Notes under the pieces: model-generated
Database searches by the model: none
What the model saw: only the letters and a program-made list of their open reading frames with translations
Told to the model about the DNA's origin: nothing
Position numbers and translations under genes: made by a program
Shown here: in pieces, positions 19,301-34,300 of the stretch
Numbering within the stretch: position 1 is the stretch's first letter
Layout of the letters: each line of letters starts with the position of its first letter
Source of the DNA: Opitutales bacterium
Lineage (GTDB): Bacteria > Verrucomicrobiota > Verrucomicrobiia > Opitutales > Oceanipulchritudinaceae
Assembly (NCBI GenBank): GCA_020831485.1
Contig: JAFIGG010000003.1
Span: forward strand, 1-64,000
DNA length: 64,000 nt
Direction: 5' to 3'

Positions 19301-22300
19301 GATATGGAGCTACAGCTCGGTGAGACGCTGACTGTTGGTGCCGACAATCTGACCTTCACCCGGGCTCCTGAAAGTTTCACAGTTTCTGCTTCCGGTGCTT
19401 ACGCCTTTGTGGGTGACGGTCCTTACCGGGATTCGGAAGGTGCCTTCAACCCGGATGCGATCGGGGTTGTCGTGGAGAACCTGGATCTGTCCTTCCTCCT
19501 TCAGACCTCTGAGTCTTCGTCGGGTATAGCCCTGTTTGCATCTGGCGATGTCGCCCTGGTTGGAATTGACGGTCTTGCATTCAGTGGATCCATCTCCGTT
19601 TCGGCCAACACAACCGGCAGTCAGGTCGTTGATTTTGGTGGAGGAAACGAGCATGACTTTAGCACCAGTGAAAATTCCTTTGCATTCTCTGGAACGGACC
19701 TTGAGTTCTCCATTGACGGTTTCGTCTCGCTCACAGGCGATTTTGAACTCGATTTGACTGAGGCGTCGGAAGAGGCCGTGTTGAAAATGTCCGGATCGAA
19801 CATCTCGGCAAGCCTGTCGGCAGGTGACATTGAGTTGGCATTGAGTGAGGCTTCATTCAGTTTTGAACTTTACGATAACGAAACCGAAACAACTTACTCA
19901 CTCAGCGCTGAGGGTAATATTGAACTTCTCGGAGTAACCGGTGTATCTCTTGCCGGAAGCATGGCTGTCATCGCAGACACAACGGGGGAAGAAAATATTT
20001 TTGAATTCACCGGCAACGATCTGCTGCTTGCAATCGATGGTTTCGCATCCCTCGAAGGCAGCATTACCGCAAAACTGACTGAGAGTGAATCAATTACATC
20101 CCTCGAACTAACCGGCAACGATGTAAATGCATCTCTTAGTGTTGGCACTGTTGGTCTGGCAATTGAAGATGCCGACTTTGAAATGCTTTTCCAGGACAAT
20201 GAAGCTGGTTCAGTCTATAGCTTGAGTGCCTCGGGTTCCGTGACACTAGTGGGAGTAGACGGGATCACACTTTCCGGCACAATGGCGGTAGTCGCAGACA
20301 CTACCGGTGAGGAAGACATCTTTGAGTTTACCGGGACGGATATGGTTCTGGCAATTGATGGATTTGCATCGATTGAAGGCAGCTTTGCAGTGACCGCCAT
20401 GTCGGCCACAGCCGGTGACTTTATCCTTTTCTCGGGATCCGATGTAACCGCCTCTCTTTCTGCGGGACCAATCAGCCTTTCGGTAGTCGATGCACAGTTT
20501 GCGATGGCACTCTTTGAAAATGAAGAGGGTTTCTCTTATGCATTGAATGCCTCTGGAAATGCTTCATTAACGGGTGTTCCAGAGTTGACGCTTTCGGGAA
20601 CCATGTCGGTTCAAGCTAATACAACCGGTGAAGCCGTTGTTGATTTTGGAGACGCGGGCACTGTCGATTTTGGCACTTCAGACCCAATTTTTAAAGCATC
20701 CGGTAGCGATTTGGAAATCGCACTGGGTGATATCCTCCTGGTGACCGGAAATTTCGATGCCACTATTGAGACTGCATCGGAGCGCTTTGTGGTTACCGGC
20801 GACAATATTGGCTTTACGCTGACCGCTGGCGGAGTCGGGGTTGATGTGAGCATCAATCAATTCGCCCTCCTGCTCGATGGCTCTTCCACCGAAGCCACTT
20901 ATGCTTTCTTCGCCGAGGGATCGGCTGAATTGATCGGCCTGCCTGAGATTACCCTTGCTGGAAATGTTGAAGTCTATGTTAACACGACCGGTGAACAGGT
21001 TGTGGATTTTGGCGATTACGGAAGCTTTAACTTTCAATCTTCGGACGATAAGGTTCAGTTTATCGGCAATGATATGGAGCTTTCAATTGCTGGATTCATA
21101 AGTGTGACCGGCAATATCGAGGTGCTGCTCGAATCCAACGAAACTGAAAGCCTTTTCCTTCTGAACACTACAGGTATCAATACCTCTCTTGAGGCAGGAG
21201 CCGTTGCTTTCACAGTCAGCGATGCTGATCTTGCTTTAGTAATTCTGGAAATTGAAGGCGTCTCGAGCTTTGCCTTGAAGGCTGAGGGAGCCTTTGCATT
21301 GACCGGAGTACCCGGACTGAGCTTCGGTTCTGAAGAAGGTATCCAGATTTTGGCAAATAACACCGGGCTGCAGACCGTTGATTTTAGAGGCGGGGTCGGT
21401 GAAGTGGATTTCGGAACCGATGAAGAGCTCTTTGCACTCTATGGTGCAGGACTCAATCTCACCGTCGGCGATTTTATATCGATAAGTGGAGATTTCAGTG
21501 TGGTTAAAACCGGAGAAGGTTCCAACGAACAACTGGAACTGACTGCAGAAAACGTTACCACCGCTCTGAATGCCGGAACCGTTTCTCTGAGTGTGACCGA
21601 CGCCAGCCTTGCGATATCACTGATCAGCGAAGAAGGAGAGGGGAGTTTTGCCCTCCATGCTGCAGGTGAAGTGGCCTTGACCGGAGTCAGCGGGTTGAGC
21701 CTCAGTGGTACGATTGAAGTATTTGCCAACACGACCGGTCAGCAAACCGTAGATTTCGGCGACTACGGTGTGATCGACTATGGAAGCCCTGACGAAGTTT
21801 ACGCCTTCATAGGCGAAAACCTGAATCTGGAGATTGAAGGCTTTGCCCAGGTAAGCGGTGATTTCTCCGCTGTAACGGTTAGCAACAGTCAAGGCAGCGG
21901 CTTGTTGATGACTGCGACCAACGTTGCGGCAAGCATCGGCATCGATCCGATTGAGCTCAGCATTTCCGGCGGATCGCTGGGTCTGGTAATTTTTGAAGAC
22001 GAAGGTGAAACCAGTTTTGCACTCCATACAGAAGGCAGCGTTCAGTTGACTGGAGTGGATCAGGTTTCCTTCTCCGGAACCATGGAGGTCTTCGTCAACA
22101 CCACTGGCTTGGAAACTGTTGATTTTGATGGTTACGCTACCGTCGATTACGGCTCTACCGATGATACTTTTGCATTCATCGGTTCCGATCTGGAGCTTGA
22201 CCTTGCTGGCTTTGTTGCCGTTTCCGGCGACTTCACCGCCATTCTCCAGGAAAGCGAAGCGTCCAGCGCCTTGTTGCTTCGCGCCGAGAATATCAACGCC

Positions 22301-25300
22301 TCCATGGGTGTTGGCGATGTTGCCATTACAATCAGCGATGCATCCCTTGGTCTGATACTTTTCAGCGATGGAGAGGACGCGACTTATGCCCTGACGGCTG
22401 CTGGAACGGTCGCACTCACCGGCATTCCGAGCCTGACCTTGAGCGGGACGATGGCTGTGCAGGCGAACGTAACGGGTGAGCAGGAAGTGGACTTTGGTGG
22501 TGATCTTGGTGTTGTTGACTTTGGCACGGAGTTGGATCTGTTTAGTTTCCGCGGAGAGGGCCTTGAGCTGGGCATTGCGGACTTTGTGAGCATCAGCGGT
22601 AATTTTGGTGCGGAGCTTGTGGAAGTGGATGGTGTTGACGTGGTGCTGGTGACAGCGTCGGACGTGGAAGCGGTACTGAGTGCTGGAGCAGTGGAGCTGA
22701 AGGTCAGCGAAGCGGGCTTTGGCCTGATGCTGCTGAGCGAAGGTGGCAGTTCGAGCTACGCTTTGCACGCTGAGGGCACCCTGTCGCTGACAGGCGTACC
22801 CGGGATCGAACTGGGGGGCACGGTGGAGGTGTTTGCGAACACGACCGGTGAGCAGGAAGTGGACTTTGGCGCGGATTACTACCTGATAGATTTTGGCACG
22901 GATGAAGAGCTGTTTGCGATCATCGGCGAAGAGCTGAACCTGAGTGTGGACGGGTTTGTGAGCGTGAGTGGTTCGATGGCCTTTGCCGCTGTGGGCGAAA
23001 CGATTGTTGCCGCTGGCACGGAGATCGAAGCCAAGCTCAGCGTCAGTGAAAGTGTATACGTTGCCTTGACCGGCGCGAACTTCGGCCTGCTGATGGACTC
23101 CGAGCGCTTTGGTTTTGAAGTCAGCGGTGGCAGCCTGGATGTGCAGCTGGGAGCCTTTGCGGATGTGACAGCGGAGAGCGTGAGCGTTCGCTTTACCAAC
23201 GGCTCGACGCTGATTGCGGCGGGCAGCGAAGTGGGTGTGAACGACGTGACTTACACTTTCGAAGATCAGATCGAGGCTGACAGCCTTGGTTTTGAAGTGG
23301 TCGGCCTGTCGGTGAACCTGCTGGACGTGGTAAGCGTATCGGGCGACTTTGGCTTTGGCCTTGAAGGCGAAGACCTCATGGCTGTGGGCCGTGAGGTGGA
23401 AGTGAGCCTTGGCACTGAAGACTTTGGAGTGGGCGTGACCGAGGGCAGCTTTGGCTTGCTTTATCGTGATGGAGCCCTGGCCTTTGAAGCCCGCGGCGGC
23501 TTGTATTTGAATGGTGGCGGTTTTGCCAGCGCGGTAGCCAGCGAGGTTTTTGTTGGCTACAACGAAGCCGGAGTGGACCTGAGCGAAGAGAGCCTTGAAG
23601 TGGGCGAGTTGAGCTACAGCTTCCGGAACCTACCAGCGGTGAGCGACTACCTCGCGGTGAGCGTGCGCGGCCTTGAGGCAAGCCTTGCCGGAGCGCTGTA
23701 TGTGCGCGGCGACTTTGGTTTCAGTGTCAACGGCGAGACTGACGAAGTAGTGGCGGTTGCGCAGAACGTGGAAGCGGGGCTGTCAGCCGGAGGCTTTGAA
23801 GCGGGGATAGTCAACGGAAGCCTTGGGCTGCTGATTGATGGCAACGGAGCCTTGGTGCTGGAAGCGCGCGGAACGCCATCGTTGAATCTTGGCGGAGCGA
23901 TTGATCTCGGAGCGGACACGGTATCGCTGCGGGTGAACGAGACCGGAACGGCCTACACCGGCGAGACCCTCGAAGCGGGTCAGCTGAGCTATACTTTTGA
24001 AAACCTTGTGTCTTCGGACAGCCTGCTGGAGCTGGCGCTGGACAACGCGTATCTGAAGCTTGCGGGCTTTGTGGAAGTCAGTGGCAACTTTGCCCTGCGC
24101 GCGGACAGCGACACGGTGACTTTGGGCGACGGCAGCACTGTGTCGGTGGAAGTGCTGACGGTGGGTGCCAGTGATGTGAGCGCCTTTGCCGGATACAACG
24201 GCGGCAGCGCGCAGGCCCTTGGCCTTGAGCTCAGCGAAGTGAACTTTGCCCTTGGACTGTTCAGTGAAGTGGGCGGTGAGCGCAGCTGGACAACGCTGCA
24301 GGCCGAAGTGGGCGAGGTGAGTGTGGTTGGAGTTCCCGGCCTGACCCTGACGGTGACGAGTTTTGGTCTGGAAGTGAACCTTGCCGCGGCGGATGACAGC
24401 CTGATTGATTACGAAGCTGCAGGTTACACGGTTGCCACCGGAGTGACTGCAAGCATTGACTTTGGCATGGCCGCCAGTGACGGCGAACTGATCCAGGCCG
24501 CCGGCAGCGTGGAGATCGAGCTGCTGAACTTCTTCCGTGTGAGCGGAGACTTTGCCTTTGTGAGCCGCAGCGACACGGTGCGCCTGTCCGATGGCAGCAG
24601 CGTGGAAGTGGACCTGATCACGATTGGCGCGAACCAGATCGACGCCTTTGTTGGGCTGTCGGACATTGGTTTTGAACTGTCGGAGGCGGACTTTGCGCTG
24701 GTGCTGCTGACCGACAGCAACAACTCCGCGCGGCAGTGGATGGCACTGAAGAGCGAAGTGGGTTCGGTAGGCTTTGTGGGCGTGGACGGTTTGACCGTGG
24801 AAGCCGATACGCTGACGGTTGAGATCAACCAGAACATCGGCAGCGAAGGCGCGCCGATTGAACAGGACGATGTGCTGACGGCGACGGTCCTGGAGTTGAA
24901 TGTCGAGCTGGGAACAGGCGAATTGATTTTTGAACTGGGTGGCGAGGAAGCGCGCGTGAGTGTTCGTGCCAGCGACACCAATACGACATTGCGCTCAGCG
25001 CTGCGCAGTGCCCTCGAAGGGCTCAGCGGCGTAGGCGAAGGCAACGTGACGGTGAGCGGAACCCGCGCAGGCGGCTTCACGCTGACCTTTGGCGGCGATC
25101 TGCTGGGCGAAGACTTGAGCGGCCTGACGGTGCGCGCGGAAGGCCCTGAAGCCAGCGGCAGCGTGGTGGAACGGGTTGCCGGAGAGCCTGAGCTGATTGA
25201 AGTGGAAGTGGAGATCGAAACGGTCAACACGGTGCTGCGGCTGGAAACCAACATTGTATCGGGCGCACTGGACCTGAAGCTGCGCGGAGCGACCACGCAC

Positions 25301-28300
25301 CGAATCCTGGTAACGCCCGGTGACACGGATGCGGACCTGCGCGACTTGCTGCGTGAAGCCATTGGGGACTTTGCCGCGGTGGGGTCGATGGACAACGTAC
25401 TTGTCAGCGGAGACCGTGCGAGTGGTTTTGTGATTGAGTTTGTGGGCGCAGCGGCCGGAGAAGACTTCAGTGACCTGCAGCTGGTAGTGCAGGTGCCGGG
25501 AGTGGAAGCGTCGGTGTCGACGATCGTGCGCGGAGCAACGGTGACGACGACCAGTGCCGGCAGTGGCGAGAACGTGCGCGAGCGCCAGATGATCTCCTTC
25601 TCGGGAGCGACCCAGAGCACGAACACGCGCTACTCGCTGACCTTCGATGGGCTGACGACGGGACTGATCGACTTCTCGCGGATGAGCCCGACGTACAACC
25701 GCGCCTTGCTGCAGGGAGCCCTCGAGAGTCTGACGAGCATCAAGAAGGGCAATGTGCGTGTAACCTTTGACCAGAGCTCGACCACCGCGGCGCCCCGCTA
25801 CTTTATCGATTTTACCGGTGAGCTGGCTTACCAGAACGTGCCGCAGATCACCGTGGCCTCTGCCAACAATGTGATCGTGGATGTGAGCACCATCCGTGAC
25901 GGTCAGTCCGCGGCGACGGAAACGACTCAAACGACCACCGCTGCGGTGCAGGAATTGCGCGTGAGCTCTGAAGCCCAGGGCGGCTACCGCCTGAGCCTGA
26001 GCTTCGACGGTGGTACCTACACGACCGCGCTGCTGGGTTTTGACGCCGATGAGCATGCGATCGAATCGGCCCTCAACACAGCCCTTGCTGCCATCGGCGG
26101 CGAAGTGTTTGTGGAAACAATTGAATCGGGAGTGTGGCGGATCCTCTTTGGCGGGGATCTGGACGGAGTGGACCTGCCGCGCCTGAGTGTGAGCACGGAG
26201 CTGGAACCGGTGCGCGGAACCCTGATCGTGGATCAGCGCGGCTACACCCAGGCAACCGTGGAAGTGATCAGCAGCCCTGCGATCAACGAAGTGCAGCGTC
26301 TGCGGATCGAGTCGGAGGGAACAGGGACCTTTACGCTGAGCCTGCAGGACGGCTCGAACCTGATCGAAACCGTTGCACTGCCCTTTGACGCAAGTGCGCG
26401 CCAGCTGGTGGATGCGATTGCGGATGCCTTTGATGTTTACTACGACGAGTGGGCGTTCACGGTACGCCGGATCGATGGGGGCGTTTGGGATATTATTTTC
26501 CGCAAAAACCTTGGCGGCATTGACTGGCCGTTGTTCGAGCTGAACCTGAACCCCGAAGTGGCCTCGGCCTCACTGAGCGTGTTGCAGGTGGGCGAAGCGA
26601 TTGCTCAACCGGACATCATCCCGGATGCGGATGCAAACCTTGTGGTGGACTTTGCGGTGCAGCCTCTGGAGGTCCTGACCGGACCCGAGAGCAGCCTGGC
26701 CCTGACCATGGACGGCATCGATGGCGCATTGCTGCGCGCCACGGGTAACTTTGACCTGGACGTGTTCGGGTTCTTCCAGGTGTCGGGCGGATTTGGTTTT
26801 GAACTGTCGCAAAAGACCGTGACCGTGGACGACGGCAACGGAACCCAAACGCAGGTGCTCACCGACGTGCTGACAGCCGGAGGCGGCGGAATCGACGCCT
26901 TCGCCGGGGTCAACGGCGGAACCGCGGATGCCATCGGCTTTGCAACCCGCGAGCTGGACTTTGCTCTTGGTATCTTTAGCGAGCAGGACGGCGATCGGGT
27001 ATGGACAGCGCTGCAGGCAACGATCACCGCCGCTGAGTTTGTGGGCATTGATGCCTTTACCCTTGCGGTGAACAACCTGCGCGTGGAAGTGAACGTGGCC
27101 GCCGATGACGACAGCGTGATCGACTTTGAAGCTTCCCCCGTGGAAGTGCTGACGGGCCCCGGCCTGAGTGAAACCCTGTCGATGTCTGCAGCGGCGCAGG
27201 AAGCCATTCGTGGCAACCTTGAGATAGTGGTTGCGGACTTTGTGACCCTCAGCGGAGAGTTTGGCTTCAGCCGTACGACCATCGGAGGCGAAACGACCCT
27301 GGTGGCCGTTGGCAACAATGTGTCGGCAAAGCTCAGTGCCGGAGGCGTTGCCGAAGTGACTGTGAGCGGAGCGAACTTTGGCTTCTACAGCAACAGCACG
27401 CAACTGGCCTTTGAGCTGACCCAGGAACTGCCCAACGGCGGCCTGACAGCGAGCATCAATGGCCTTGGCAGCGTCTCCGCGGATGCGGTGACGGTCCAGT
27501 ATACCAATGAGGACACGGAAGTGGCTGCGGGCTTTGACCTGGATGTGCTGGGACTGGAATACATCTTTACCGGTATCAACAAGAATACCATTGCCTTTGG
27601 GGTGGAAGGCTTCAGTGCCCAGGTGGCGGACTTTGTCAGCCTCAGCGGAGACTTTGGCTTTAAGCTGGAAGGCGATGAAATCATCGCCGTGGGTGACAAT
27701 GTCAGCGCAAGCCTGGAAGCAGGCCCTGCCGTAGTGAGTGTGACCGGAGCAAAGTTTGGTCTGCTGGTGGACGAGTCCGGCAACCTGGTGTTTGGCCTGA
27801 AAGAGGGCGCCTTCCTCGCAGCCCTTGCGCCGCTGGCAAGTGTGGGCGCGGAACGGGTGAACGTTCGCTACGCCAGTGGCAGCTCGGTGGCCGCAGGCCG
27901 GACCCTGAGCGTGGGCAATATCAGCTACCAATTTGATGAAGCCATCGCCGACGGCGATGCCTCCATCGCAGTGGAGGAACTCACAGCAAGCATAGCGGGA
28001 GTTGTCAGCCTTGAAGGCGACGGCTCCTTCAGCACCAACGCCCAGGGCGATATTACCGCATCTTTTGACGGCACTCTGGATATCTCTGGAATGTTTGTAA
28101 TGTCCGGAAGCTATCAGCTGGACTTTGATGCGGTTACTGAGGAAACCCGAATTGCCGGGACCGATATTTCATTCACGGTCGAAGTCGCTGGCACTGAGCT
28201 GATGTCATTTACAGATGGATTTGGTGGCTTGCTGATAACCGAAGATGGTGTTGCCGGTGGCATCACGGGCGAAGTCAGTTTGCTCGCTGGCGTGCCCGGC

Positions 28301-31300
28301 GTGACGCTTTCCGCTGATTCCTTTACTGCGATCTTTAATACGATTGGTAGCGCAGTGAATGAGTCCTTCACGGTCAGCGGTGACGCGATCAGTCTTTCGG
28401 TCCAAGCCGGTCCTTACCTTTATCTTGAAGCGCTCGACGTAGCCGTTGGGCTCGCAGGCATCACGATGACCGGTAATGTTGGCTTCGAGCGGGCAGTGAG
28501 TACCGATGGCGAAGTCATGATCGTCTTCTTTGACGACGTTCAGATCGATGCCTTTGGTGGCGAAGGGACCGGTGGTTCTTCTATCAACATTGAAGACGCC
28601 AGTGGTATTTTTGTAATTCTCCCTGGAGTCGGGATGGCGGGTCGCCTGGAGTTCACCGCAAATGTCGATATGCCCGGCATTGATGCCGGTGCCCAGGCAC
28701 AGATAAATTTCAATGACCTCGGTGTTGCTGTTCAAGCGGAGGGTGTCTTCGGTGTGGTCGAGCTTCCGGCTACAGGTCCGAATGACGCTACCGTCTGGGT
28801 AGAAGTTGCACTGGAACTGAATTTCCCCGGCATCGAGATTTCGGGTGTCTTCAGTGTCGCCACATCCAGCTCTGCTGGTGGCTCTACCGTGGTTGTGGCG
28901 ACTCAGGTTGAGATCTTTGTTGGAGACAATGTCAGCGATAACCGTGTCGGCCTCCAGCTACTCAATGGCCGTGGATTCTTCCTTGAAGAGGGTGGGCTGA
29001 AAGCCGGTTACATTACAGGGGATGTCAGTTTTATCGGTGTCGATGGTCTGGTGGTTCAATCGACCATGACCTTCCGCTACAACGAATTCACCGAATCCTT
29101 CAGTGATAGCTTCACCATCGCCGGTGAATCCGTAACGGTTGACTTTGGCTCTTCCGAAGTCGGCGACGGAGATTCAACACCCTTTATCCAGTTCACCGCC
29201 CTCAACACTGAAATTGACTTGGCTGGGGCCTTTGTGCTCGGAGCCGAGGAATTGATCATTACCCGCAGCGTCGGAAGCTTTAATGTTTCGGCGAGTGGAG
29301 GTTATGCTTTCATTGGCGATGGACCGTACCGCAACCCGAACGGCAACCTCAATCCGGCTGCCGTTGGCATCGCTGTTGAAAATCTTGATTTCGGATTCTT
29401 CCTGGATACCGAAACCGAGGTAGGTCTCTACGCCCTTTACGCAACCGGAGATGCCGCAATTGTCGGCCTGTCCGGTCTTTCCGCCAGCGGCAATATCACC
29501 GTGCAGGCGAACGTAACGGGTGAGCAGGAAGTGGACTTTGGTGGTGATCTTGGTGTTGTTGACTTTGGCACGGAGTTGGATCTGTTTAGTTTCCGCGGAG
29601 AGGGCCTTGAGCTGGGCATTGCGGACTTTGTGAGCATCAGCGGTAATTTTGGTGCGGAGCTTGTGGAAGTGGATGGTGTTGACGTGGTGCTGGTGACAGC
29701 GTCGGACGTGGAAGCGGTACTGAGTGCTGGAGCAGTGGAGCTGAAGGTCAGCGAAGCGGGCTTTGGCCTGATGCTGCTGAGCGAAGGTGGCAGTTCGAGC
29801 TACGCTTTGCACGCTGAGGGCACCCTGTCGCTGACAGGCGTACCCGGGATCGAACTGGGGGGCACGGTGGAGGTGTTTGCGAACACGACCGGTGAGCAGG
29901 AAGTGGACTTTGGCGCGGATTACTACCTGATAGATTTTGGCACGGATGAAGAGCTGTTTGCGATCATCGGCGAAGAGCTGAACCTGAGTGTGGACGGGTT
30001 TGTGAGCGTGAGTGGTTCGATGGCCTTTGCCGCTGTGGGCGAAACGATTGTTGCCGCTGGCACGGAGATCGAAGCCAAGCTCAGCGTCAGTGAAAGTGTA
30101 TACGTTGCCTTGACCGGCGCGAACTTCGGCCTGCTGATGGACTCCGAGCGCTTTGGTTTTGAAGTCAGCGGTGGCAGCCTGGATGTGCAGCTGGGAGCCT
30201 TTGCGGATGTGACAGCGGAGAGCGTGAGCGTTCGCTTTACCAACGGCTCGACGCTGATTGCGGCGGGCAGCGAAGTGGGTGTGAACGACGTGACTTACAC
30301 TTTCGAAGATCAGATCGAGGCTGACAGCCTTGGTTTTGAAGTGGTCGGCCTGTCGGTGAACCTGCTGGACGTGGTAAGCGTATCGGGCGACTTTGGCTTT
30401 GGCCTTGAAGGCGAAGACCTCATGGCTGTGGGCCGTGAGGTGGAAGTGAGCCTTGGCACTGAAGACTTTGGAGTGGGCGTGACCGAGGGCAGCTTTGGCT
30501 TGCTTTATCGTGATGGAGCCCTGGCCTTTGAAGCCCGCGGCGGCTTGTATTTGAATGGTGGCGGTTTTGCCAGCGCGGTAGCCAGCGAGGTTTTTGTTGG
30601 CTACAACGAAGCCGGAGTGGACCTGAGCGAAGAGAGCCTTGAAGTGGGCGAGTTGAGCTACAGCTTCCGGAACCTACCAGCGGTGAGCGACTACCTCGCG
30701 GTGAGCGTGCGCGGCCTTGAGGCAAGCCTTGCCGGAGCGCTGTATGTGCGCGGCGACTTTGGTTTCAGTGTCAACGGCGAGACTGACGAAGTAGTGGCGG
30801 TTGCGCAGAACGTGGAAGCGGGGCTGTCAGCCGGAGGCTTTGAAGCGGGGATAGTCAACGGAAGCCTTGGGCTGCTGATTGATGGCAACGGAGCCTTGGT
30901 GCTGGAAGCGCGCGGAACGCCATCGTTGAATCTTGGCGGAGCGATTGATCTCGGAGCGGACACGGTATCGCTGCGGGTGAACGAGACCGGAACGGCCTAC
31001 ACCGGCGAGACCCTCGAAGCGGGTCAGCTGAGCTATACTTTTGAAAACCTTGTGTCTTCGGACAGCCTGCTGGAGCTGGCGCTGGACAACGCGTATCTGA
31101 AGCTTGCGGGCTTTGTGGAAGTCAGTGGCAACTTTGCCCTGCGCGCGGACAGCGACACGGTGACTTTGGGCGACGGCAGCACTGTGTCGGTGGAAGTGCT
31201 GACGGTGGGTGCCAGTGATGTGAGCGCCTTTGCCGGATACAACGGCGGCAGCGCGCAGGCCCTTGGCCTTGAGCTCAGCGAAGTGAACTTTGCCCTTGGA

Positions 31301-34300
31301 CTGTTCAGTGAAGTGGGCGGTGAGCGCAGCTGGACAACGCTGCAGGCCGAAGTGGGCGAGGTGAGTGTGGTTGGAGTTCCCGGCCTGACCCTGACGGTGA
31401 CGAGTTTTGGTCTGGAAGTGAACCTTGCCGCGGCGGATGACAGCCTGATTGATTACGAAGCTGCAGGTTACACGGTTGCCACCGGAGTGACTGCAAGCAT
31501 TGACTTTGGCATGGCCGCCAGTGACGGCGAACTGATCCAGGCCGCCGGCAGCGTGGAGATCGAGCTGCTGAACTTCTTCCGTGTGAGCGGAGACTTTGCC
31601 TTTGTGAGCCGCAGCGACACGGTGCGCCTGTCCGATGGCAGCAGCGTGGAAGTGGACCTGATCACGATTGGCGCGAACCAGATCGACGCCTTTGTTGGGC
31701 TGTCGGACATTGGTTTTGAACTGTCGGAGGCGGACTTTGCGCTGGTGCTGCTGACCGACAGCAACAACTCCGCGCGGCAGTGGATGGCACTGAAGAGCGA
31801 AGTGGGTTCGGTAGGCTTTGTGGGCGTGGACGGTTTGACCGTGGAAGCCGATACGCTGACGGTTGAGATCAACCAGAACATCGGCAGCGAAGGCGCGCCG
31901 ATTGAACAGGACGATGTGCTGACGGCGACGGTCCTGGAGTTGAATGTCGAGCTGGGAACAGGCGAATTGATTTTTGAACTGGGTGGCGAGGAAGCGCGCG
32001 TGAGTGTTCGTGCCAGCGACACCAATACGACATTGCGCTCAGCGCTGCGCAGTGCCCTCGAAGGGCTCAGCGGCGTAGGCGAAGGCAACGTGACGGTGAG
32101 CGGAACCCGCGCAGGCGGCTTCACGCTGACCTTTGGCGGCGATCTGCTGGGCGAAGACTTGAGCGGCCTGACGGTGCGCGCGGAAGGCCCTGAAGCCAGC
32201 GGCAGCGTGGTGGAACGGGTTGCCGGAGAGCCTGAGCTGATTGAAGTGGAAGTGGAGATCGAAACGGTCAACACGGTGCTGCGGCTGGAAACCAACATTG
32301 TATCGGGCGCACTGGACCTGAAGCTGCGCGGAGCGACCACGCACCGAATCCTGGTAACGCCCGGTGACACGGATGCGGACCTGCGCGACTTGCTGCGTGA
32401 AGCCATTGGGGACTTTGCCGCGGTGGGGTCGATGGACAACGTACTTGTCAGCGGAGACCGTGCGAGTGGTTTTGTGATTGAGTTTGTGGGCGCAGCGGCC
32501 GGAGAAGACTTCAGTGACCTGCAGCTGGTAGTGCAGGTGCCGGGAGTGGAAGCGTCGGTGTCGACGATCGTGCGCGGAGCAACGGTGACGACGACCAGTG
32601 CCGGCAGTGGCGAGAACGTGCGCGAGCGCCAGATGATCTCCTTCTCGGGAGCGACCCAGAGCACGAACACGCGCTACTCGCTGACCTTCGATGGGCTGAC
32701 GACGGGACTGATCGACTTCTCGCGGATGAGCCCGACGTACAACCGCGCCTTGCTGCAGGGAGCCCTCGAGAGTCTGACGAGCATCAAGAAGGGCAATGTG
32801 CGTGTAACCTTTGACCAGAGCTCGACCACCGCGGCGCCCCGCTACTTTATCGATTTTACCGGTGAGCTGGCTTACCAGAACGTGCCGCAGATCACCGTGG
32901 CCTCTGCCAACAATGTGATCGTGGATGTGAGCACCATCCGTGACGGTCAGTCCGCGGCGACGGAAACGACTCAAACGACCACCGCTGCGGTGCAGGAATT
33001 GCGCGTGAGCTCTGAAGCCCAGGGCGGCTACCGCCTGAGCCTGAGCTTCGACGGTGGTACCTACACGACCGCGCTGCTGGGTTTTGACGCCGATGAGCAT
33101 GCGATCGAATCGGCCCTCAACACAGCCCTTGCTGCCATCGGCGGCGAAGTGTTTGTGGAAACAATTGAATCGGGAGTGTGGCGGATCCTCTTTGGCGGGG
33201 ATCTGGACGGAGTGGACCTGCCGCGCCTGAGTGTGAGCACGGAGCTGGAACCGGTGCGCGGAACCCTGATCGTGGATCAGCGCGGCTACACCCAGGCAAC
33301 CGTGGAAGTGATCAGCAGCCCTGCGATCAACGAAGTGCAGCGTCTGCGGATCGAGTCGGAGGGAACAGGGACCTTTACGCTGAGCCTGCAGGACGGCTCG
33401 AACCTGATCGAAACCGTTGCACTGCCCTTTGACGCAAGTGCGCGCCAGCTGGTGGATGCGATTGCGGATGCCTTTGATGTTTACTACGACGAGTGGGCGT
33501 TCACGGTACGCCGGATCGATGGGGGCGTTTGGGATATTATTTTCCGCAAAAACCTTGGCGGCATTGACTGGCCGTTGTTCGAGCTGAACCTGAACCCCGA
33601 AGTGGCCTCGGCCTCACTGAGCGTGTTGCAGGTGGGCGAAGCGATTGCTCAACCGGACATCATCCCGGATGCGGATGCAAACCTTGTGGTGGACTTTGCG
33701 GTGCAGCCTCTGGAGGTCCTGACCGGACCCGAGAGCAGCCTGGCCCTGACCATGGACGGCATCGATGGCGCATTGCTGCGCGCCACGGGTAACTTTGACC
33801 TGGACGTGTTCGGGTTCTTCCAGGTGTCGGGCGGATTTGGTTTTGAACTGTCGCAAAAGACCGTGACCGTGGACGACGGCAACGGAACCCAAACGCAGGT
33901 GCTCACCGACGTGCTGACAGCCGGAGGCGGCGGAATCGACGCCTTCGCCGGGGTCAACGGCGGAACCGCGGATGCCATCGGCTTTGCAACCCGCGAGCTG
34001 GACTTTGCTCTTGGTATCTTTAGCGAGCAGGACGGCGATCGGGTATGGACAGCGCTGCAGGCAACGATCACCGCCGCTGAGTTTGTGGGCATTGATGCCT
34101 TTACCCTTGCGGTGAACAACCTGCGCGTGGAAGTGAACGTGGCCGCCGATGACGACAGCGTGATCGACTTTGAAGCTTCCCCCGTGGAAGTGCTGACGGG
34201 CCCCGGCCTGAGTGAAACCCTGTCGATGTCTGCAGCGGCGCAGGAAGCCATTCGTGGCAACCTTGAGATAGTGGTTGCGGACTTTGTGACCCTCAGCGGA